This document shows, one piece after another, positions 47,007 to 51,630 of a stretch of DNA of 51,630 nucleotides (positions are counted from its first letter, which is position 1; each line of letters opens with the position of its first letter). The notes beneath the pieces were generated by a model that did not search any database, was not told the origin of the DNA, and saw only the letters and a list, made by a program, of their open reading frames with translations. Both the position numbers and the translations under genes were made by a program. The stretch covers positions 1 through 51,630 of the forward strand of contig JAFAVK010000075.1 in assembly GCA_019242475.1 (NCBI GenBank), written 5' to 3'. The stretch is from Acidobacteriota bacterium. Lineage in GTDB: Bacteria > Acidobacteriota > Blastocatellia > Pyrinomonadales > Pyrinomonadaceae.

Positions 47007-47765
47007 TTACACCTTTCTCTTCGGCGCGCGCGCCTTCAGAAACTTGACGTGACTCAGTCCGGCCGCCCAACGCCGCGGCAGGCGTGCGAGTCGCTCGCGC
47101 GCCCTTGCGGCCGGGAGAAGTTCGTCGCCGGCCGCCAACAACGTCGTGGGGCCGAGGCCGGGCCTCACCTCGCGCAACTCCCGGAAGTGCGGCGCGAGCG
47201 TGCTTACCGCCGCCGTCGCCTCGCGCGCGTCCGCCTGACGGCTGTAGAGGTTTACCGCGTAGAGCCCCCACGGCCTGAGCCTTGATTTGACCAGCCGAGC
47301 CCAGTCCGGCTCGCCGAAGATGGGCTTCGGGCCGCCGGGGGCCGGCGGCCACATGTCGTCGATGATGGCGCAGAAGCGGCGGCGGGTCTTCCTCAAAAAA
47401 CGCGGGCCGGTCGTCACGTGCACCTCGACGCCGCTCGACGCAAGGTCGCAATGCCTGTAGGCCAGTTCGATCACGCGTTCGTCCGAATCGACGCCGACGA
47501 TTGCGGCGCGCGGGAACATCAGCCGGCACTGGCGGGCCGCCGTCCCGCCGCCCAGCCCCAGAATGAGTATCGAGGCGGCCTCCCGTTTGAGGAGCAGGAG
47601 ACTCGCCGACTGCGTGTCCCAGCCGTAACCGGTGAACGGCTGTTGCGGGTGGTAATAGCTGAAGGTTCCGACGGGCGCGACGATTTTTACAGACCTGCCC
47701 AGGCGGCTCAGCCACAGGCCGTTCGCCCCGGATTCGTTCGCGGACTCTGTCGGCGCGGCATTCAT
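47007..47765 (-). CDS. Spermidine-synthase-like SAM-binding protein
   Basis: The product is 252 residues from the ATG at 47765 (upstream ATG/GTG options lie in unlike sequence). A Rossmann fold of the spermidine/spermine synthase family: an N-terminal lid with VAPVGTFSYYHPQQPFTGYGWDTQSA, then the glycine-rich SILILGLGGGTAARQ (SAM/decarboxylated-SAM loop, about 73-87), ...IVGVDSDERVIEL (acidic residue) and an ...AIIDDMWPP (Asp pair of the active site). Whether it transfers an aminopropyl or a methyl group cannot be said. First gene of the operon with the phosphoesterase and two GNAT-like proteins. The true polyamine enzymes normally keep a YxE/Q lid and a longer N-terminal domain; this one is compact and divergent. 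Confidence 0.65.
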   Translation of the reverse strand: MNAAPTESANESGANGLWLSRLGRSVKIVAPVGTFSYYHPQQPFTGYGWDTQSASLLLLKREAASILILGLGGGTAARQCRLMFPRAAIVGVDSDERVIELAYRHCDLASSGVEVHVTTGPRFLRKTRRRFCAIIDDMWPPAPGGPKPIFGEPDWARLVKSRLRPWGLYAVNLYSRQADAREATAAVSTLAPHFRELREVRPGLGPTTLLAAGDELLPAARARERLARLPRRWAAGLSHVKFLKARAPKRKV

Positions 47766-48101
47766 AAGGCGGCATTCGCGGCCGGGATGACGGCGCACCC
47801 ACCAGGCCAGAGGAGATGTCGGCCGGCGGGCGCAGTGAGCCTTCGGCGCGCCCCGGTCGGGCGACGTGAAAGGTGGACTAGCTGGTCAATCGCTTGTAAC
47901 CGGATGACCCGGAGACCACTCGCTGTGTTAATTCTGAGCGTGAGGCCGGCGCGTCTCGCCCGCCGGCGGAAAAAGCGTCGCAAAAGCACCGGAAAGATAT
48001 TCTCAACCGCGCGGAAAGTCAATGGAGATCACTCCCTCGGCGACCCGCGGGCGCCGGTTCGGCATCAAAAGAGTCCGGCCGCGGGTTCGGCCACGTATCG
48101 G

Positions 48102-48130
48102 TTGACACGCGGTGTCAAATGCCTTATCAG
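48102..48130 (+). promoter_or_regulatory. Promoter with palindromic operator over the -35
   Basis: Consensus TTGACA (48102-48107), 17-bp spacer, TATCAG (48125-48130). The -35 is the first half of a perfect palindrome, TTGACAC-GCG-GTGTCAA (48102-48118). A second small palindrome cctta-tcagt-taagg (48122-48136) covers the -10. It drives the radical SAM gene (leader about 65 nt). A regulator could sit on the palindrome and block or bend RNA polymerase. The region 47766-48101 shows no other feature I can support. Confidence 0.6.
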
Positions 48131-48200
48131 TTAAGGTATTCGTATCTCCCCGCCGGTTGGTCGGGAGTTGCCGGGACGCGGGGGAGGGAATGCTTTTATA

Positions 48201-49364
48201 ATGGATTACACCACGAAAGAACTGCTGAAGCGGTACGCGAAGCTGGCGCTCGGCCAGCCGTTCGCGCCGGTGCTTTTGAACATCCTGGTGACGAGCGTGT
48301 GCGACATGCGGTGCACGCACTGCTTCTTCACGGACGAGCTGGACGACCGGCCCCGCAAGAAGTTGCAGATGAAGACGCACGAGATCGAGCGCATCGCCCA
48401 GACTCTGGGCGGCAACCTCGGCGTGCTCATCCTCGCCGGCGGCGAGCCCTTCACGCGCAAAGACCTGCCCGAGATCGTCCGCGCGTTCCACACGCACAAC
48501 CGGCTCGAATCCGTCTACCTGATGTCGAACGGGCAGATTCAGAAGCGTATCATCCCCGACGTGACGCGCATCCTCGAAGAGTGCCCCGGCCTGAACGTCA
48601 CGGTCGCGCTCGGCATCGACGGGCTGAAAGAGCAGCACGAGAAGATTCGGCAGAAGCCCGGCTCGTGGGACATCGCCATCGACACGGCCCGGCAGCTCCA
48701 GGAGATCAAGCGCAGGCACCCGCGCCTCGACATCCAGACCTGCACCTGCTTCATGCACTCGAACCAGGAGACCATCTTCGACTGGTACGACTTCCTCAAG
48801 TACGAGCTGAAGCCCGACAAGGTCAACTTCAACTACATCCGCCCGCCCTCGGCCGACCCGGTCGAGCTGGACATCGACCACGAGCGCTACGCGCGGCTCG
48901 CACGGATGATCGACGACGACTCGCGCCACGCCGCCCTGAAGAACAACTACGGCGGCGAGGCCGGCTTCTTCAAGGCCGCCATCGACATCTACATGCACGG
49001 CCTCATCGACCGCGCGCAGCGCGAGCAGAAGGCGCAGATGACCTGCTACGCGGGCACCGCCGGCGCCGTCATCTACGACGAGGGCACCGTCTCCTCCTGC
49101 GAGAACAAGACGCCGGTCGGGAACCTGCGCGAGCACGACTGGAACTTCCAGTCGCTCTGGCGCTCGGAGGCGATGAAGGCGCGGCGCAAGGAGGCGGCCG
49201 CGGGCTGCTTCTGCACGCACGAGTCGAACAGCTACTACCCCAGCTTGCCCTTCAACCCGAAGCACCTGATTCAGATCAAGCGCCTGGAGCGCGAGATGAA
49301 GAAGGCGAGCCGGAAGCTGGGCGGCAGGGAAGAGCAGGCCGACGGCCTGGCCGTCAAGGCTTAG
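48201..49364 (+). CDS. Radical SAM protein with SPASM/twitch-like C-terminus
   Basis: A 387-residue enzyme. CxxxCxxC (Cys34, Cys38, Cys41 in SVCDMRCTHC) binds the 4Fe-4S cluster that splits SAM. GVLILAGGEPFTRKDL (GGEP) contacts the SAM amine. Toward the C-terminus further cysteines (TCYAG, SSCEN, CFCTHES) look like a SPASM or twitch domain binding auxiliary clusters. The ATG at 48201 follows GGGAGG at 13 nt, a little far. A twin start (TTG at 48168) is less likely. It is followed at 17 bp by a lipid glucosyltransferase-like gene, so a role in lipid or envelope modification is plausible but not shown. HpnH-like and peptide-maturase relatives are possible. Confidence 0.85.
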   Translation: MDYTTKELLKRYAKLALGQPFAPVLLNILVTSVCDMRCTHCFFTDELDDRPRKKLQMKTHEIERIAQTLGGNLGVLILAGGEPFTRKDLPEIVRAFHTHNRLESVYLMSNGQIQKRIIPDVTRILEECPGLNVTVALGIDGLKEQHEKIRQKPGSWDIAIDTARQLQEIKRRHPRLDIQTCTCFMHSNQETIFDWYDFLKYELKPDKVNFNYIRPPSADPVELDIDHERYARLARMIDDDSRHAALKNNYGGEAGFFKAAIDIYMHGLIDRAQREQKAQMTCYAGTAGAVIYDEGTVSSCENKTPVGNLREHDWNFQSLWRSEAMKARRKEAAAGCFCTHESNSYYPSLPFNPKHLIQIKRLEREMKKASRKLGGREEQADGLAVKA

Positions 49365-49381
49365 GTCTAAGGCGCGGCAGA

Positions 49382-50584
49382 ATGCTCAAAGAGAGAGCCC
49401 CGAAAATTCTCATCATCTCGTCCGACACGGGCGGGGGGCACAAGTCCGCCGCGGCGGCCATCGTCGCGGGCGTGCAGAAGTTCTGGGGCGGCGACTCCTA
49501 CGCCGTGCGCGTCGTGAAGGCGGTCGAAGAGTCGCACCACCTCTCGGCGAGGCTCGTCGCGGGCTACAACTGGGTGCTGCGGAACCGGCAGCACTGGATG
49601 AAGTACCTCTACTGGTTCGTCAACCGCTTCCGCCCCGAGACGCGCGAGTTCTTCCACCGGCGCAGCATCGGGTTCGTCCGCGACCTCTTCGAGCGCTGGT
49701 GCCCGCACGTCGTCGTCAGCGTCCACCCGCTCACGCAGCACATCTTCGCCCGCGTCCTCAAAGAGCTGGGGCTCGCCGACAAGGTGCCCCTCGTCACGGT
49801 CGTCACAGACCCCTGCTACGGCTTCTGGAAGGGCTGGGCGTGCGACGACGTGACGCTCTACCTCGTCGCGAGCGAGGAGGCGCGCCGCCAGCTCATCGAC
49901 TACGGCGTCCGCCCCGAGCGCATCAAGGTCTCGGGGATGCCCGTCCACCCGAAGTTCGAGCTGCCCGACGAGCGCACGGCGCAGGCCGCGCGGCGCGAGC
50001 TGGGGCTCGACCCGCAGAAGTTCACCGTCTTCGTCAACGCCGGCTGGGTCGGCGGCGGCAACATCCCGCAGATTTTCAGGGAGCTGGTGCGCGGCGAGCT
50101 GGACGTGCAGGCCATCTTCCTCGCCGGCCGCAACGAGGAGCTGCGCAGCGAGGCCGAGTCCATCGCCGCCTCCGCGCAGTTCCCCGTTAAGGTCATCGGT
50201 TACTCCGAACAGGTCGAGCAGTTGATGCAGGCCGCGAACGTGATGGTCTCGAAGCTCGGCGGGCTGACCACCTTCGAGGCGCTCGCCTGCCGCGTGCCCA
50301 TCATCGCCGACGCGACCACGCCGCCGATGCCGCAGGAGTCGGGCGCGGCGACGATGCTCGCGCGGCGCGGCGCGGGCGTCCTGCTCAAGCGCGCGGCCGA
50401 CATCGTGCCCGAGGTGCGGCGGATGGTCGAAGACTCGCGCTACTACTCCAACCTCCGCGCCGCCACGGCCGGACTGGCGCTCCCCGACTCGACCCGCCGC
50501 ATCGTGGAGGAGATTACCGCCCTCATCCCCGCGCCCCTCGCCGCCGAGGAAGAGCCCGCGCACCTCGAAGCGCGTTCCGCCTAA
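49382..50584 (+). CDS. MGDG synthase / processive diacylglycerol glucosyltransferase-like (GT28)
   Basis: A 400-residue protein. N-terminal MGDG-synthase domain: KILIISSDTGGGHKSAAAAI, then HVVVSVHPLTQHIFARVL and VTVVTDPCYGFWKGWACDDVTLYLVASEEARRQLIDYGV. C-terminal GT28 half: VSGMPVHPKF, FVNAGWVGGGNIPQIF and VMVSKLGGLTTFEALACRVPIIADATTPPMPQE (nucleotide-sugar site). This is the UgtP/MGD family, which adds a sugar to diacylglycerol at the membrane face. Follows the radical SAM gene by 17 bp; weak AAGG 9 nt before the ATG. Product sugar (glucose or galactose) cannot be told from sequence. Confidence 0.88.
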   Translation: MLKERAPKILIISSDTGGGHKSAAAAIVAGVQKFWGGDSYAVRVVKAVEESHHLSARLVAGYNWVLRNRQHWMKYLYWFVNRFRPETREFFHRRSIGFVRDLFERWCPHVVVSVHPLTQHIFARVLKELGLADKVPLVTVVTDPCYGFWKGWACDDVTLYLVASEEARRQLIDYGVRPERIKVSGMPVHPKFELPDERTAQAARRELGLDPQKFTVFVNAGWVGGGNIPQIFRELVRGELDVQAIFLAGRNEELRSEAESIAASAQFPVKVIGYSEQVEQLMQAANVMVSKLGGLTTFEALACRVPIIADATTPPMPQESGAATMLARRGAGVLLKRAADIVPEVRRMVEDSRYYSNLRAATAGLALPDSTRRIVEEITALIPAPLAAEEEPAHLEARSA

Positions 50585-50597
50585 AGGTGCGGCCAAG

Positions 50598-50627
50598 TTG
50601 ACGCGCCCTCCGCCTTTAAGCTTTAAT
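50598..50627 (+). promoter_or_regulatory. Promoter of the SDR gene
   Basis: TTGACG (50598-50603), 18-bp spacer, TTTAAT (50622-50627). The transcript start near 50634 gives a leader of about 45 nt. A direct repeat ctagaca lies at 50638-50644 and 50649-50655, one helical turn apart, just downstream and possibly an operator. Confidence 0.55.
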
Positions 50628-50678
50628 CGAACCCGCTCTAGACATCAACTAGACAATATTTAACTGGAGACCGTCGCC

Positions 50679-51428
50679 TTGAGTCTTCTTCTGGAAGGGA
50701 AGCGTGCGTTCGTGACGGGGGGCACGCGCGGCCTCGGCGCCGCCATCTGCGAGGTCTTCGCGCGCGAGGGCGCCGACGTGGCCTTCAACTACCACTCGCG
50801 CGAAGACCTGGCCGAAGAGACGAAGGCCAAAATCGAGTCGCACGGGCGCCGCGCCCACGCCTTCAAAATCTCGGTCACAGACCGCGTCGGCCTCAAGCAC
50901 ATGACGCGCGAGCTCGTGAAGGAGTGGGAGGGCATCGACATCCTCGTCAACAACGCCGCCATCAACCGCGGCGACAACTTCGCCACCACGACCGACCGCG
51001 CCTGGGACGAGATAATCGACACGAACGTCAACAGCCTCTTCGCCGTCACTAAGCCCGTCTACAAGCAGATGATTCGGCAGCGCAAGGGCTCGATTCTTAA
51101 CATAACTTCCATCGGGGCCATCCGCGCCCTCCCGACGGCCGTGCACTACGCCACGTCGAAGGCCGCGATGATCGGCTTCACCAAGTGCCTCGCGCGCGAG
51201 GCGGCGAACTTCGGCGTCGCAGTCAACGCCATCGCCGCGGGGATATTCGACACCGAGCTCGCGCACGAGCTGCCCGACCGCCTCATAGAGATGCACAAGT
51301 TCTGGGCCGCCGCGGGGCGCATGGGCCGGCCCTCGGAGCTGGCCGAGTTCGCGGCCTTCATGGTCAGCGACCGCAACAGCTTCATGAACGGCGAGATAGT
51401 CATTGTGGACGGTGGCGGCGTGACGTAA
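50679..51428 (+). CDS. Short-chain dehydrogenase/reductase (FabG-like)
   Basis: A 249-residue SDR. NAD(P)-binding TGGTRGLG (about 14-21), NNAAIN (NNAG-type), catalytic Ser in NITSIGA (about 143), Tyr and Lys in HYATSKAA (Tyr about 157, Lys about 161), and the C-terminal end of the SDR fold MVSDRNSFMNGEIVIVDGG. This is the classical SDR tetrad group and resembles 3-oxoacyl-ACP reductases, but FabG-like sequences cover many substrates. The start is TTG with GGAGA 9 nt upstream. No fatty-acid gene is adjacent. Confidence 0.85.
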   Translation: MSLLLEGKRAFVTGGTRGLGAAICEVFAREGADVAFNYHSREDLAEETKAKIESHGRRAHAFKISVTDRVGLKHMTRELVKEWEGIDILVNNAAINRGDNFATTTDRAWDEIIDTNVNSLFAVTKPVYKQMIRQRKGSILNITSIGAIRALPTAVHYATSKAAMIGFTKCLAREAANFGVAVNAIAAGIFDTELAHELPDRLIEMHKFWAAAGRMGRPSELAEFAAFMVSDRNSFMNGEIVIVDGGGVT

Positions 51429-51449
51429 CACTCCGCCCATGTCCAGGTG

Positions 51450-51478
51450 TTGCCGCCCGACATCATTTCCCCTATATT
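51450..51478 (+). promoter_or_regulatory. Promoter giving a probably leaderless transcript
   Basis: TTGCCG (51450-51455), 17-bp spacer, TATATT (51473-51478). The next ATG is only 8 bp downstream (51486), which is about where transcription should start, so the mRNA would have little or no leader. Confidence 0.5.
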
Positions 51479-51485
51479 CCGTAGA

Positions 51486-51630
51486 ATGAAGCAGCTTACC
51501 CTCCTGCTCGCGATCTATCTCGCGTTTTTCGTCGCGGGCCGGGCCCAGCCATCGTCGTCGCTAAATGACCTTTCGGCGCAGGTCGAGATAATTCGCTCCG
51601 AGCACGGAGTGCCGCACATCCGGGCACAGA
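51486..51630 (+). CDS. Penicillin acylase family protein, 3'-truncated by window edge
   Basis: The frame is open from the ATG to the last base; only 48 residues are visible. They start with a signal peptide (LTLLLAIYLAFFVAGRAQ) followed by VEIIRSEHGVPHIRAQ, which matches the start of Ntn-hydrolase penicillin/aculeacin acylases (S45), where the phrase (I/V)xRDxxGVPHIxA opens the alpha chain. These are made as a precursor, exported and self-cleaved at an internal Ser; that part is outside the window. Substrate could be an N-acyl-homoserine lactone or other acyl amide; cannot be told here. Confidence 0.7.
   Translation, partial: MKQLTLLLAIYLAFFVAGRAQPSSSLNDLSAQVEIIRSEHGVPHIRAQ

Noticed and set aside
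48003..49265. 420-residue minus-strand frame opposite the radical SAM gene
   Set aside because: Antisense shadow; no motifs, and it runs through the promoter.

Overview
The window is about 51.6 kb of GC-rich bacterial DNA, densely coding, with short intergenic gaps. No rRNA, tRNA, phage, transposase or CRISPR locus is visible. The gene content suggests Acidobacteriota, most likely a Blastocatellia/Pyrinomonadaceae-type organism. The pointers are a giant SBBP/VCBS/Calx-beta/DUF4214 surface protein, a standalone ClpB-D2-like ATPase, Gram-negative heptose and LPS genes, a DUF3536-type GH57 enzyme, and NtrY/NtrX-like regulators. This is an inference from gene content; no marker gene was placed on a tree.

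Layout. 1-0.93 kb: 3' part of a leucyl aminopeptidase. 0.93-1.37 kb: a gap with strong RNA-like folding potential. 1.37-3.75 kb: membrane-anchored J-domain protein, a small gene and an overlapping secreted HEAT-repeat protein. 3.85-6.96 kb (minus): AAA+ ATPase and myo-inositol-phosphate synthase. 7.3-13.8 kb: a 2155-residue secreted mosaic protein. 13.9-22.2 kb (minus): secreted vWA protein, AraC regulator, glycerophosphodiesterase, glycogen branching enzyme and a GH57 glycosidase interrupted by an in-frame TGA. 22.3-30.1 kb (minus): DUF3108-like protein, then a potassium channel followed by an ADP-heptose/LPS core operon (waaF, gmhB, rfaE1, hypothetical, rfaE2, heptosyltransferase, isoprenylcysteine-methyltransferase-like). 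30.2-33 kb: class A PBP. 33.3-35 kb (minus): cysteine desulfurase and an IscU-like scaffold lacking the third cysteine. 35.2-38.3 kb: glycine-zipper protein, SAM hydrolase-type protein, citrate synthase. 38.4-39.4 kb: CPBP protease. 39.5-43.4 kb: NtrY-like kinase, a tiny two-helix membrane protein and NtrX-like regulator, all overlapping. 43.5-47.8 kb (minus): an unfamiliar four-gene operon (spermidine-synthase-like enzyme, metallophosphoesterase, two GNAT-like proteins). 48.2-51.6 kb: radical SAM protein, diacylglycerol glucosyltransferase-like protein, SDR, and the start of a penicillin acylase.

The most unusual content is non-coding. Two arrays of small palindromes (about 15.18-15.49 kb and 33.03-33.32 kb) repeat with an exact 21-bp step and share the 9-bp core AAYGSCRTT. 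Their flanks differ but stay largely self-complementary. Separately, five intergenic sites carry long inverted repeats; four of these are built of heptamer tandem repeats (CCGTRAA, TGATGAR, GTAGGCA families). They sit exactly at gene ends and starts, in two cases supplying the last codons of a protein. I do not recognise these as a named element. I consider them the best candidates for something undescribed here.
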